This document shows, in pieces, positions 19,067-28,219 of a stretch of 64,000 bases of DNA. Each line of letters begins with the position of its first letter. Position 1 is the stretch's first letter. The position numbers and the translations under genes were made by a program. Source of the DNA: an uncultured Lachnospiraceae bacterium (GTDB taxonomy: Bacteria; Bacillota; Clostridia; Lachnospirales; Lachnospiraceae); assembly GCA_947626745.1 (NCBI GenBank), contig CANQTF010000006.1:1-64000 (forward strand), given 5' to 3'. Under the pieces are notes generated by a model. The model was given only the letters and a program-made list of their open reading frames with translations. It did no database searches and was not told where the DNA came from.

Positions 19067-20533
19067 CTACCTTCCTTCGAGTATCTCCCGGATCAACACT
19101 CTCTCGTCCATCGGATATTTCACGCCGTTGATCTCCTGATAATCTTCATGCCCCTTGCCGGCCAGCACGATGATGTCTCCCGGCTCCCCGTGCGCGATCG
19201 CGTAGGCGATCGCCTCTTTTCTGTCACAGATCTCCACATACCTGCCGTCCGTCCTGCCGATGCCGGTCTTGATGTCGTCAATGATCGCCTGCGGCTCTTC
19301 GGTACGCGGGTTGTCTGAGGTGATGATCGTCAGATCCGCCAGTCTGCCGCTCACTTCTCCCATCTCATACCTTCTGGATCTGGCGCGGTTGCCGCCGCAG
19401 CCAAAGAGACAGATCAGTCTGTGGGGCTGATACTCCCGCAGTGTGGTGAGCAGGTTCTCGAGCGCCATCGCGTTGTGGGCGTAGTCTATGATCAGCGTGA
19501 ACTCGTCTGACACTTTGACGGGTTCGATCCTGCCCTTCACCTTCGCGGAGAAGAGCGCCGCCTTGACCGCTTCCTCCCCGACATTGAAATGTCTACAGAT
19601 TGCGATCGCCGTCAGCGCATTGTAAACGCTGAATTTGCCGGGCGTGGCGATCTGTACGTGCATCTGTGACAGCCCCGTCACGTCGAAGGACATGCCAAGA
19701 TTGCCGGCCTCTTTCAGAAAAGCGATATTGACTGCCCGAAGATCCGCCTCCGTATCGATGCCGTATGTCTCCAAAACACATGTGTGCCCCGCAGTGACCG
19801 CTTCCCAGTGTACGTCGTCGTGATTGACGATGCCGACCCTGCACTGCTTGAACAGCAGCCCTTTACAGTGCAGATAATCGTCGAAGTCCTTGTGTTCTCC
19901 CTTGCCGATATGGTCGGGCTCCAGATTCGTAAAGATGCCGTAGTCAAAGACGAAGCCCTGCGTCCTGTGGAGCATCAGACCCTGAGACGACACCTCCATC
20001 ACTACCGTATCGCAGCCGGCATCCGCCATCTGCCTGAAATACTTCTGGATCAGATAAGACTCCGGCGTCGTGTGGTCCGCATGAATGTGGGTATCCCCTA
20101 TGATGATCTCTATCGTGCCGATCAGTCCCACTTTTCTGCCGGCATGTTCCAGAATGGATTTCACAAGATAGGTCGTGGTCGTCTTGCCCTTCGTTCCGGT
20201 GATCCCGATGATCTTCAGCTCCTCGGCCGGATGCCCGAAAAAAGCCGCCGACAGGAATGCCAGCGCATAGTGCGTATCCGGCACTCTGATCACCGTCACA
20301 TCCGCCTCCGCGGGCAGCTCCACAGCCTGTTCCGCCACGATCACGGCCGCACCCGCCCTGACGGCGTCGGCTGCAAATGTGTGCCCGTCCACGACCGCGC
20401 CCGCGATACAGACGAACATACACCCCGGCCCGGCCTTGCGGGAGTCATACACGATATCCGTAACCTCCCTGTCAAGCGTACCGCGAACACATTCATGATC
20501 CACTTTCTCCAACAAATTTTTCAGCGCTGCCAT
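19067..20533 (-). CDS. murE: UDP-MurNAc-tripeptide synthetase, meso-DAP type
   Basis: Adds the third stem-peptide residue to UDP-MurNAc-dipeptide in peptidoglycan synthesis. 488 residues. The ATP loop is GITGTKGKTTTT (about 111-122). The substrate-selecting motif reads SDNPRTEEP, and DNPR marks meso-diaminopimelate specificity. It is first in the operon, has its own promoter, and uses the ribosome site AGGGGG before ATG. Confidence 0.96.
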   Translation of the reverse strand: MAALKNLLEKVDHECVRGTLDREVTDIVYDSRKAGPGCMFVCIAGAVVDGHTFAADAVRAGAAVIVAEQAVELPAEADVTVIRVPDTHYALAFLSAAFFGHPAEELKIIGITGTKGKTTTTYLVKSILEHAGRKVGLIGTIEIIIGDTHIHADHTTPESYLIQKYFRQMADAGCDTVVMEVSSQGLMLHRTQGFVFDYGIFTNLEPDHIGKGEHKDFDDYLHCKGLLFKQCRVGIVNHDDVHWEAVTAGHTCVLETYGIDTEADLRAVNIAFLKEAGNLGMSFDVTGLSQMHVQIATPGKFSVYNALTAIAICRHFNVGEEAVKAALFSAKVKGRIEPVKVSDEFTLIIDYAHNAMALENLLTTLREYQPHRLICLFGCGGNRARSRRYEMGEVSGRLADLTIITSDNPRTEEPQAIIDDIKTGIGRTDGRYVEICDRKEAIAYAIAHGEPGDIIVLAGKGHEDYQEINGVKYPMDERVLIREILEGR

Positions 20534-20559
20534 GATTTCCCCCTATGCTCTTTTCTCAT

Positions 20560-20588
20560 ACCATAGCACGAAACCCGCTCTTTTTCAA
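20560..20588 (-). promoter_or_regulatory. Predicted promoter of the murE-priA operon
   Basis: Minus strand TTGAAA (20583-20588), 17-base spacer, TATGGT (20560-20565), about 27 bases before the murE start. The 190 bases upstream of this site are AT-rich without a gene; they also contain a run of nine C at 20721-20729. Confidence 0.6.
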
Positions 20589-20744
20589 CTTACGCAGTAC
20601 TTTCGTCCTACTTTTTACGATCACTTTAAGATTATTTTAGAAATATTAAATAAAGTAAACACATTTTGGACACAATTAGCTTTTAAAGTAAAAGACAAGA
20701 TAGTTGAATGCTCACTATCTCCCCCCCCCTCATAAGAAATGCAG

Positions 20745-20769
20745 AAAAGTCCGGATCCCCCGGACTTTT
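20745..20769. terminator. Bidirectional-looking rho-independent terminator
   Basis: AAAAGTCCGG (20745-20754), a five-base loop and CCGGACTTTT (20760-20769) form a perfect 10-bp stem with A and T tracts on the two sides. It lies 11 bases beyond the end of the pfkB-family gene on the minus strand and insulates it from murE. Confidence 0.85.
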
Positions 20770-20780
20770 TTGTATTGCTC

Positions 20781-21725
20781 CTATACGTCTGCGTCCATCT
20801 TCTCCACCACTATTCTATTCATCAGCTCCTCGGCTGTTTCCAACGGGATCTCGGCGCTCTCCGCGGTGGTCGCGTTCGCCGCGGCAACGGCACAGGCGCG
20901 CCGCAGCGCCTCCTCCTCCGTCTCGCCCGTCATATGCGACATGGCATAGGAGGCTACGACGCTGTCCCCGCAGCCCACCGTATTGACGGGAACGATCCCT
21001 TTTACGTTGGCATACAGCACACCGTCTCCGGTAACGCTCATAAGCCCTCTGTGTCCCATGGACACGATCACCCTGGCGATCCCCTGTCCGCAGAGGGATC
21101 GCGCCGCCTCCGCGATCCCTCGCCGGTCCGTGATCCTGTGTCCCATGACATACTCCAGCTCTTTCCAGTTGGGCTTGATTGTCTGCGGTTTCGCGCGCAT
21201 ACCGAGCCGAAGCGGCTCCCCGCTGGAATCCAGCCAGATCGGCACACCCGCGCCCTGTGCGCGCACGATCAGCTCCGCATAGACGGCATCTTCGATCCCC
21301 TGCGCCACAGACCCGGACAGGATCACCAACGCACACTCCGCCAGCAGACTGTCATATTGTTCGAAAAAGGCTTCCTTCTCCTGCGCCGAGATGACCGGGC
21401 CGGGTTCAAGGATCTCCGTGACGAATCCGTCGTCCGCCAGAATGTTCATATTGCTCCGCGTCTCGCCCGCCACATGGACGAAACGGCATTCGGCCCCGCG
21501 CTTTGCGAGCTCCTCCTCGATAAACCTGCCGCTGTAACCGCCCAGAAATCCGGTCGCCGCAGTCTCATAGCCGTACTGCCTGAGTATCTTTGTCACGTTG
21601 ACGCCCTTGCCGCCCGCTATCTTCACGGCGGTGCGCATCCTGTTCACCTGACCCACGATGACGCCCTGCGTCGTGTAAGTCTTGTCCACCGCGGGATTCA
21701 ACGTCACGGTCATGATTTTCTGCAT
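20781..21725 (-). CDS. pfkB: PfkB-family hexose-phosphate kinase (1-phosphofructokinase type)
   Basis: Sugar kinase of 314 residues of the FruK/LacC branch, expected to phosphorylate fructose-1-phosphate or tagatose-6-phosphate. Visible: TVTLNPAVDKTY at the N terminus, the substrate stretch GGKGVNVTKIL, and the ATP/anion-hole motif NTVGCGDSVVA containing the catalytic Asp (the usual GAGD is GCGD here). It follows recJ by four bases with a good AAAGGAG site. No PTS gene is adjacent, so the substrate is uncertain. Confidence 0.88.
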   Translation of the reverse strand: MQKIMTVTLNPAVDKTYTTQGVIVGQVNRMRTAVKIAGGKGVNVTKILRQYGYETAATGFLGGYSGRFIEEELAKRGAECRFVHVAGETRSNMNILADDGFVTEILEPGPVISAQEKEAFFEQYDSLLAECALVILSGSVAQGIEDAVYAELIVRAQGAGVPIWLDSSGEPLRLGMRAKPQTIKPNWKELEYVMGHRITDRRGIAEAARSLCGQGIARVIVSMGHRGLMSVTGDGVLYANVKGIVPVNTVGCGDSVVASYAMSHMTGETEEEALRRACAVAAANATTAESAEIPLETAEELMNRIVVEKMDADV

Positions 21726-21729
21726 CGTC

Positions 21730-23508
21730 TTAATCTCCTTTGCAATAGTCCTGCATGATCATCTGCAGCCGTTCCCTGCCCTGATAGACGTCCAGCTCCG
21801 GATAGTAGATCACATGGATCCGCATACTGCCGCCGCTCCCTCCGTACAGCCTTTCACATGCGTCCTGTCCGAAGTTTGCCCGCAAAAAGGCATGCCATAC
21901 CTCCAGATCGCCGAAATACAGCATTTCAAACCGTCTGCCTTCCTGATCCTCCACGGTATATCTGCCCACGCTGCCGTTCTTCCCCAGTATCCTTCCCCTG
22001 ACAAGCCTAAGATTCTTCTGCGCAAAGACCGGCTTCGGATTGCCGTTGCCGAAGGGCTCGAGCACGGACAGCTGCCGCACAAGCTCCGGCGTCACGTAGG
22101 ACATCGGCATGGGCACGTCGATATGTATCTTCTCCTCGAGATCTTCCTCGGACAGACCGCAGTGTTCGTTCAGATACCGGCGGAAGCGCTCCACATTCTC
22201 CCGCGGCATGGAGACGCCCGCCGCCATTTTGTGCCCGCCGTACTTCGTGTACAGCTCCTTGCACTCGCTCATCCTGTCATACATGTGGTACGTCTCTATG
22301 GAGCGCCCCGATCCCTTGACGCCGTCCTCCGCGTCCGTGAGCACGAAGACAGGCTTCCCGTACCGCTCTCTGATACGCCCTGCGATGATCCCCGCCAGAC
22401 TCTCATGACAGTCGGGCAGGTACACGACCAACACCTTATCGCCGCGCAGATCGCTCTCCTCGATCAGCCGGACGGCGCGCTGCGTTCCCTGCAGCGTCAT
22501 ATTCTTCCTGCTGTCGTTCAGTTCCTTCAGTTCACCCGCGATCCGCACGGCCTCGGCGCCGTCTTCGGCCGCAAACATCTGCAGGGCCCTGTCCGCGGTG
22601 TCCAGTCTGCCCGTGGCATTGAGGCACGGCCCCAGAACGAAGCCGATGTGGTACGCCGAGAGCGGCCTGTCCCGCAGTCCGCACACGGTCAGCAGCGCCT
22701 GCATACCCCTGTTGGCGGATCCGGCGATCCGGCGTAGCCCGTACTTGACGATGACTCGGTTTTCGTCCACCAGCTCCATCACATCGCCCACAGTGGCAAA
22801 CGCCGCGAAAGCAAGCAGTTCCTGCAAAAGCGTCTGCCCTTCCCCGCCCGGCTTTTCGCCTAACATCACCTGCATCAGCTTGTAGGCCACCACCGCGCCG
22901 CAGATGCCGTCAAAGGGATAACCGCACGCCTCCTGTTTCGGATCGATGACCGCGTCCGCAGCCGGCAGAAGCTCTCTTCTTGTGCCGTCGCTCTTAGTCT
23001 CGTAGGGCACTTCGTGATGATCCGTCACCACCACCGTCATGCCGAGGGATCTCGCAAGCGCTATCTGCGCGCCTGCGGCGATGCCGTTGTCGCAGGTCAG
23101 GATCATATCGACGCCGGCCTCCTGCGCTTCCTCGATCATGTGATCGTTCATGCCATAGCCGTCATGGATCCGATGCGGTATCACCACATCCGCATCCGCG
23201 CCCAGAAAACGCAGACCGGCAAGCAGGATATACGAAGCGCAGATACCGTCGATGTCATAGTCGCCGATCACGCGTATCCTTCTGCGATCCCGGATCTTGT
23301 CCATGAGTATCTCCGCAGCGCGCTCTGCGTCCTTTAAAAGGCGCGGCGGGTGCATATCCGCCAGCGTGCCGTTCAGGAACCTGTCGATATTCTCATCGCC
23401 GACGATATCCCTGTTGCGTATGATCCTCGCAATCACCTGATCGATATGAAATTTTTCCGCTGTCGCGGCAAAATCCGCTCTCTTCGCGGAGACGACCCAT
23501 TTTGCCAT
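21730..23508 (-). CDS. recJ: Single-strand DNA exonuclease RecJ
   Basis: 5'-3' exonuclease of the DHH superfamily used in recombination and mismatch repair. 592 residues. Motifs: IGDYDIDGICA (about 79), TDHHEVP for the DHH metal site, and the DHHA1 region with KYGGHKMAAG; a C-terminal OB fold follows. Length is typical. Coupled to the pfkB-family gene downstream. Confidence 0.95.
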   Translation of the reverse strand: MAKWVVSAKRADFAATAEKFHIDQVIARIIRNRDIVGDENIDRFLNGTLADMHPPRLLKDAERAAEILMDKIRDRRRIRVIGDYDIDGICASYILLAGLRFLGADADVVIPHRIHDGYGMNDHMIEEAQEAGVDMILTCDNGIAAGAQIALARSLGMTVVVTDHHEVPYETKSDGTRRELLPAADAVIDPKQEACGYPFDGICGAVVAYKLMQVMLGEKPGGEGQTLLQELLAFAAFATVGDVMELVDENRVIVKYGLRRIAGSANRGMQALLTVCGLRDRPLSAYHIGFVLGPCLNATGRLDTADRALQMFAAEDGAEAVRIAGELKELNDSRKNMTLQGTQRAVRLIEESDLRGDKVLVVYLPDCHESLAGIIAGRIRERYGKPVFVLTDAEDGVKGSGRSIETYHMYDRMSECKELYTKYGGHKMAAGVSMPRENVERFRRYLNEHCGLSEEDLEEKIHIDVPMPMSYVTPELVRQLSVLEPFGNGNPKPVFAQKNLRLVRGRILGKNGSVGRYTVEDQEGRRFEMLYFGDLEVWHAFLRANFGQDACERLYGGSGGSMRIHVIYYPELDVYQGRERLQMIMQDYCKGD

Positions 23509-23543
23509 ATTCGCTCCGGCCGTACCGGCCCTCTACTTTCAGA

Positions 23544-23572
23544 AAGGCGTTCTGCGACAAACAGAACGCCTT
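23544..23572 (-). terminator. Hairpin terminator after secDF
   Basis: AAGGCGTTCTG (23544-23554) pairs perfectly with CAGAACGCCTT (23562-23572) around a seven-base loop. A second hairpin, CCGTACG/CGTACGG at 23582-23588 and 23597-23603, lies between it and the secDF stop. The pair separates the SCIFF-secDF transcript from recJ. Confidence 0.7.
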
Positions 23573-23606
23573 CCGTCTTCTCCGTACGCTTTTCGCCGTA
23601 CGGGAT

Positions 23607-25877
23607 CTATTTTGCAGCTTTCTTCACAAATTTTGTGCGGAACACAAACCACATCGCGCCCGTCAGGCAGATAGACGAGTAGGTACCGCATATGATGCCC
23701 GCGATCAGCGGCAGCGCAAACTCCCTGATAGACGACACGCCGAACACCTCCAGCGCCGCCACCATGAAGAAGGTCGTCAGGGAAGTGAAGATACTTCTGG
23801 ACAAGGTCTGTGTGATGCTCCTGTTCACCAGTTCCTGCAAGTCATCTCTGTCCCGTCTGCCGCGCAGATTCTCACGGATCCGGTCGAAGATAACGATCGT
23901 CGCGTTGATAGAGTAACCCACGATCGTCAGCATACACGCAATAAACGTATTGCCGACGGACACTCTCACCGCCGCATAGAAAGCGAGCACGACGAGCACA
24001 TCGTGTAACAGCGCGAGCACGGAGCTTGCGCCGAAGCGGATATCCTTGAACCGGAACCAGATATATAACAGCATGAGGATCGTGGAGACGATGATCGCTT
24101 TGACCGCATCCGACTGCATCTCGGAGCTGATCGTCGCACTGATCGTCTCCGCGGTGATGCCGGTCTTATCCACGCCGAAGTTTGCAGCCATCGTGTCGGC
24201 GAACCGTTCACGTTCCTCCACATTCAGCGTCCTCGTCTTGATGATGACCTGATTGGAGCCAGCGACCTTAGTCGTCTGCACATTGGCGTCGCCCGTGATA
24301 TCCTCGATCAGCGGCACGATCTGCGCGTCGATCTCCTCTATGCTCATATCCTCATTCAGCGTCATGGTCGTGGAAGTACCGCCCACAAAGTCAAGACTGT
24401 AGTTGAGCGGCATACCCGTCCTTGCCTTATTGACACCCATCACGACGAAGCCCGCCACGATGACCGCCGCCGAAAGCCCGAAGAACAGATATTTCTTGGA
24501 GAGGAAATCGATCGTCTTTCTCTCCTTGCCCACGCCGTACGCCTTCTCGCTCTGGATACCCAGCGCATACAGCACATTGATCAGGAACTTCGTCACAAAC
24601 AGCGCCGTGAACATGGAAATGATGATACCTAACATCAAGGTGACGGAGAATCCCCGGATCGTTCCGCTTCCCATAAAATAGAGCACCACAGCCGCGATCA
24701 GGGTCGTGATATTGCCGTCCAGAATGGCGGACAGCGCCTTGTTAAAACCGATCTTAATGGACGACTGCACCGTCTTGCCGGTGGCCAGCTCCTCTCTGAT
24801 ACGCGCAAAGATGATGACATTGGCATCCACCGCCATACCGACGGAGAGAATGATACCTGCGATACCGGGCAGCGTCAGCGTCGCCTCGAACGCGTAAAGC
24901 AGTATCACCGTCAGTTCCGCGTACAGGCACAGCGCCAGTGACGCCGCAAAGCCGGCTATATAGTAGACTGCGATCATGAATACGACCACCAGCGCGAAAC
25001 CGACCGCCGCCGCGATCAGACTCGTGTGGATCGCCTCCGAGCCGAGCTGTGCGCCGACCACATTGGAGCGCAGCTCCTCCAGTTCCAGCTTCAGGCCGCC
25101 GATGCGGATAGTAGATGCGAGCCGCTGCGCTTCCTCCGCGCCGCCCTGACCCATCGTGATGACGGCGTTGCCGTCCGTAATGACGGCGTTGACAGTGGGT
25201 GCGCTGACAATGGCATCGTCATAATAGATCGCAATCGATTCGCCGTTGTTGTACGCCTTCTCGGTCGCTTCCGCAAAAGCCGCCGCGCCTGTATCGTTCA
25301 GCGTCAGTGTCACCACATTCTCCACGTTGCCCATCTGCTGGTCCTGCTGTGCCCTCGCCTGTGCGTCCACCACTTCCGTACCTGTGATGATAACGGAGCC
25401 GTCGGCAAGCAGCTCGTCGATCGTCTTGTTGAGCACATACTGCGTGACAAGATTGCCGTCCGCGTCGATCGTGAGACCGCCCGTGTAGTTCTCGTTGCCC
25501 TCGCTGTCCGTCTGTGAGATAAAGTACAGGCTGCCCGGCTTGCCGAGTTCCTCCAAGATCGCGTTGGCGTCCGTCACACCGGGGATCTCGATGTTGATAC
25601 GATCGTCCCCTTCCTGATAGACCTGTGCCTCCGTGCTGTAGCCCTGCACACGCTGCTGCAGCTTATAGATCGTATCGCTCATATCCTCGGAGCTGGGATT
25701 CTCGTCTCCCACCACCTGATAGGTGATGCTGACGCCGCCCGCCAGGTCAAGTCCCAGCTTGATGCTCGACGCCGAGCCGGACTTGTCCGATCCGATGCCG
25801 AAGATCGCCGTATAACCAAGCAGTCCGAGTATCAGGACATACACAATCAGACTTATAACCGCTCTGCTCTTTTTCAT
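23607..25877 (-). CDS. secDF: Fused SecD-SecF protein-export membrane protein
   Basis: Proton-driven accessory subunit of the Sec translocase; 756 residues, with SecD (about 1-430) and SecF (about 455-756) fused. Twelve membrane helices are expected. Visible: the extracytoplasmic P1 region of SecD, the SecD helix signature GMAVDANVIIFARIREEL, and the SecF equivalents LDFVGGTS and INATIVIFDRIRENL. The start overlaps the scfB stop by 4 bases (ATGA). Location directly after the SCIFF maturase is a recurrent Clostridia arrangement. Confidence 0.95.
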   Translation of the reverse strand: MKKSRAVISLIVYVLILGLLGYTAIFGIGSDKSGSASSIKLGLDLAGGVSITYQVVGDENPSSEDMSDTIYKLQQRVQGYSTEAQVYQEGDDRINIEIPGVTDANAILEELGKPGSLYFISQTDSEGNENYTGGLTIDADGNLVTQYVLNKTIDELLADGSVIITGTEVVDAQARAQQDQQMGNVENVVTLTLNDTGAAAFAEATEKAYNNGESIAIYYDDAIVSAPTVNAVITDGNAVITMGQGGAEEAQRLASTIRIGGLKLELEELRSNVVGAQLGSEAIHTSLIAAAVGFALVVVFMIAVYYIAGFAASLALCLYAELTVILLYAFEATLTLPGIAGIILSVGMAVDANVIIFARIREELATGKTVQSSIKIGFNKALSAILDGNITTLIAAVVLYFMGSGTIRGFSVTLMLGIIISMFTALFVTKFLINVLYALGIQSEKAYGVGKERKTIDFLSKKYLFFGLSAAVIVAGFVVMGVNKARTGMPLNYSLDFVGGTSTTMTLNEDMSIEEIDAQIVPLIEDITGDANVQTTKVAGSNQVIIKTRTLNVEERERFADTMAANFGVDKTGITAETISATISSEMQSDAVKAIIVSTILMLLYIWFRFKDIRFGASSVLALLHDVLVVLAFYAAVRVSVGNTFIACMLTIVGYSINATIVIFDRIRENLRGRRDRDDLQELVNRSITQTLSRSIFTSLTTFFMVAALEVFGVSSIREFALPLIAGIICGTYSSICLTGAMWFVFRTKFVKKAAK

Positions 25878-27274
25878 AATATCTTCTCCTTTTCCTCATC
25901 GGCAAGCGCCGCTTTTATCATGATCGCGCACTCAACGCGCTTCCTCTGCAGTTCACAGCCAAGATCGTAGGAACCGTTGATATCTTTGCTGAAGTTGTAC
26001 GCATTGGCGGCGCACCCGCCGCTGCAGTAGTACTTTGCAAAGCATTCCCTGCACTTCTCCTTGGAATACACATTGCAGGTCTTAAAAGCGTCTCTGATAT
26101 CCGTCCGGACGATGCCGTCCTCCACGTTCCCCATCAGGAACTCTTCCTGTCCGACAAACTGATGACACGGATACAGATCGCCCCATGGGGTGACGGAGAG
26201 ATATTCCGTCCCCGACCCGCAGCCCGACAGTCTCTTGGCGACACACGGGCCACCCTCTAAATCTATCATAAAATGGAAAAATTGAAAACCTTTTCCTGCT
26301 TTTTTTCTGCGGATATACTCGAGCGCCAGTTTATCGTACTCCGCGAGCAGCGCCGGGATATCCTCTTCCCGCAGCGCGTACTCCTCCTCCGGCAGCGCCA
26401 CCACCGGTTCCATGGAGATCTGCTCGAAACCCTCGTCGGCAAGATGTTTGACGTCCTCGGCGAAGTCCAGATTGTGCCTCGTGAACGTGCCGCGCACATA
26501 ATAGTTCATCTGATGTCTGCTCTCGGCCACCTTCTTATACTTAGGCACGACTTCGTCATAACTTCCCTGCCCGCCCCTGTGCGGACGCATCAGGTCATGT
26601 ATCTCCTTTCGCCCGTCGATGCTTAAGACGATGTTCGCCATCTCCCTGTTGGCAAACTCCATGACTTCATCGTCAAGCAGCACGCCGTTGGTCGTCAGCG
26701 TAAAGCGGAACTTCTTGTTGTGCGGTTTCTCCAGACTCCTGCCGTAAGCCACCAGATCCTTGACGACCTGCCAGTTCATGAGCGGCTCTCCGCCGAAGAA
26801 ATCCACCTCCAGATTGACCCTGTTCCCCGAGTTCGCCACGAGAAAATCAAGCGCCTTCTTTCCCACCTCATAGCTCATGAGCGCCCGTCTGCCGTGGTAC
26901 TCTCCCTCCTTTGCGAAGCAGTATCTGCAGGCCAGATTGCAGTCATGCGCGATATGGAGACACAGCGCTTTCACCACCGTCTCCCTGTTCTTAAAGCTGT
27001 CGATATACTTCTCGTAGATGTCCTCCGTATACAGCATGCCGGCGTCCCGCAGAGCGAGGATCTCCGCAACCGTCTCGGCGATCTCTTCGTCCGTCATATC
27101 CGACAGCTCCGGCGCCACGTAAGCGCCGATCTCCTCCGCCGTCTCTTTTCCTGCGCCAAGCGCCTTCTCCACGGCCGGGATCGCGCGGTACGCTGCCTCG
27201 TCCACCACGTGTACGCTGCCGCTGTTGACGTCCAGCACGATATGATATCCGTTATTGATGTATTGATGTATCAC
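25874..27274 (-). CDS. scfB: SCIFF peptide maturase, radical SAM/SPASM thioether synthase
   Basis: Radical SAM enzyme of 466 residues that forms thioether cross-links in the SCIFF precursor. Order: N-terminal peptide-recognition (RRE-like) segment to about 90; radical SAM core with CNLACRYCF (about 113); SPASM region with CGSGTEYLS and the cysteine-rich CNVYSKEKCRECFAKYYC. The start is GTG at 27274 with AGGAG 8 bases upstream. The precursor gene scfA lies 110 bases upstream, separated by a strong hairpin. Family assignment rests on this neighbour and on the SPASM cysteine pattern. Confidence 0.94.
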   Translation of the reverse strand: MIHQYINNGYHIVLDVNSGSVHVVDEAAYRAIPAVEKALGAGKETAEEIGAYVAPELSDMTDEEIAETVAEILALRDAGMLYTEDIYEKYIDSFKNRETVVKALCLHIAHDCNLACRYCFAKEGEYHGRRALMSYEVGKKALDFLVANSGNRVNLEVDFFGGEPLMNWQVVKDLVAYGRSLEKPHNKKFRFTLTTNGVLLDDEVMEFANREMANIVLSIDGRKEIHDLMRPHRGGQGSYDEVVPKYKKVAESRHQMNYYVRGTFTRHNLDFAEDVKHLADEGFEQISMEPVVALPEEEYALREEDIPALLAEYDKLALEYIRRKKAGKGFQFFHFMIDLEGGPCVAKRLSGCGSGTEYLSVTPWGDLYPCHQFVGQEEFLMGNVEDGIVRTDIRDAFKTCNVYSKEKCRECFAKYYCSGGCAANAYNFSKDINGSYDLGCELQRKRVECAIMIKAALADEEKEKIL

Positions 27275-27309
27275 TTCTGTTCTCCTAAACCCGGATATAT
27301 AAACGCATA

Positions 27310-27338
27310 ATAAGCAGCGATACCGGATCGCTGCTTAT
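27310..27338 (-). promoter_or_regulatory. 12-bp perfect hairpin between scfA and scfB
   Basis: ATAAGCAGCGAT (27310-27321) and ATCGCTGCTTAT (27327-27338) form a perfect stem around a five-base loop. No T run follows on the minus strand, so partial termination, an RNA processing stop or protection of the abundant scfA message is more likely than full termination. Confidence 0.7.
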
Positions 27339-27384
27339 GATTCGTATATAATTCCTCTCTCTTCAGCTGAAACCCGCCGGCCCG

Positions 27385-27528
27385 TTATCTGGCCTTCTCG
27401 CAGGTCTGGTTGCCTACCGTGCAGGACGTCTTGCATGCGGACTGGCAGGAAGTCTGGCACTCGCCGCAGCCGCCCTTCTTCATGGACTCTTTCATATCTC
27501 TTGTGCTCAATGTCTTAATATGCTTCAT
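27385..27528 (-). CDS. scfA: SCIFF ribosomal peptide precursor (six cysteines in forty-five)
   Basis: A 47-residue peptide that starts MKHIKTLSTRDMKESM and ends with a cysteine-rich core. Cysteines are at positions 21, 24, 28, 32, 36 and 43, matching the SCIFF family, whose cysteines become thioether-linked to neighbouring residues by ScfB. The ribosome site GGAGG stands about 10 bases upstream. The family is near-universal in Clostridia but the role of the mature peptide is not settled. It has an extended -10 promoter and a hairpin after the stop. Confidence 0.95.
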   Translation of the reverse strand: MKHIKTLSTRDMKESMKKGGCGECQTSCQSACKTSCTVGNQTCEKAR

Positions 27529-27577
27529 AATACCGTATCCTCCGTTTATCGCTCGTCGCGTATTCTGCTTTTCGCCT

Positions 27578-27588
27578 ATTGTACCATA
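27578..27588 (-). promoter_or_regulatory. Extended -10 promoter for scfA
   Basis: Minus strand TATGGTACAAT carries the TG extension plus TACAAT (27578-27583), about 50 bases before scfA. No good -35 is present at 17 bases, as expected for an extended -10 element. Confidence 0.55.
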
Positions 27589-27630
27589 CTTTTTTCAATA
27601 GGAAAAGCATTTTTCTAATTTTTTGTCCTC

Positions 27631-28005
27631 CTAACTCACCATGCCGCCTAACATGCCGCTTCCCGCGCACAGGAAAAAGACCGTCACCATGCTGTTCGAC
27701 ACATCCTGCAGACCTCTGTTGACAATGAGGGAGACGATCACCAGTATCGCATAGTACGCGACGCCCATGGCAAGCCCCCACAGAAATTTCTTCCGTCCGG
27801 CACGTTTGCCGGCGAGAAGACCGGCCGCAAAAGTGACCGCTATGTAGATGCCGATGATGCACAGGGACACCGTCTTTTCGGACAGGCCGAACCTGTACAG
27901 CAGAAAGGCAAGCAGCAAAAGAAGCCCCGCCGTCAGGACGTATGCCGCCAGCATACACTTTGTGATAAAGACTACTTTCTCCAGATAGATCTCCTTTTTC
28001 CCCAT
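27631..28005 (-). CDS. TIGR04086/DUF3792-type small membrane protein
   Basis: Membrane protein of 124 residues with four predicted helices and the middle loop AGKRAGRKKF. I recognise the type as the small membrane protein commonly found beside the SCIFF genes in Clostridia. No enzymatic motif is seen. It lies upstream of scfA on the same strand with a 102-base gap that contains the scfA promoter, so it may be co-transcribed or separately expressed. Function unknown. Confidence 0.7.
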   Translation of the reverse strand: MGKKEIYLEKVVFITKCMLAAYVLTAGLLLLLAFLLYRFGLSEKTVSLCIIGIYIAVTFAAGLLAGKRAGRKKFLWGLAMGVAYYAILVIVSLIVNRGLQDVSNSMVTVFFLCAGSGMLGGMVS

Positions 28006-28113
28006 CTTATTCTCCTTCTTCGTTTCTCCGCCGCCCGATCCCGCCGGAAGGCCCTGCGCCGCCTCCGCAGGATCTACGTCTATACGAATGTATATTCATC
28101 ATACCCGAAAAAC

Positions 28114-28143
28114 TTGACACCTTCTCGCATTCCATAGTAATAT
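28114..28143 (+). promoter_or_regulatory. Predicted promoter for the CNNM/CorC gene
   Basis: TTGACA (28114-28119), 18-base spacer, TAATAT (28138-28143), about 75 bases before the gene. Confidence 0.55.
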
Positions 28144-28219
28144 TTCTGTAACTGTCCGTTTCCGTTCACACGAAAACGGCCCGGATACATCATCACACAA
28201 ACAAGGAGTGAATCTTTCA

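Noticed and set aside
20721-20729. Run of nine C as a phase-variable promoter tract.
   Set aside because: It is over 150 bases from the murE promoter and beyond the terminator of the next gene; no element depends on its length.
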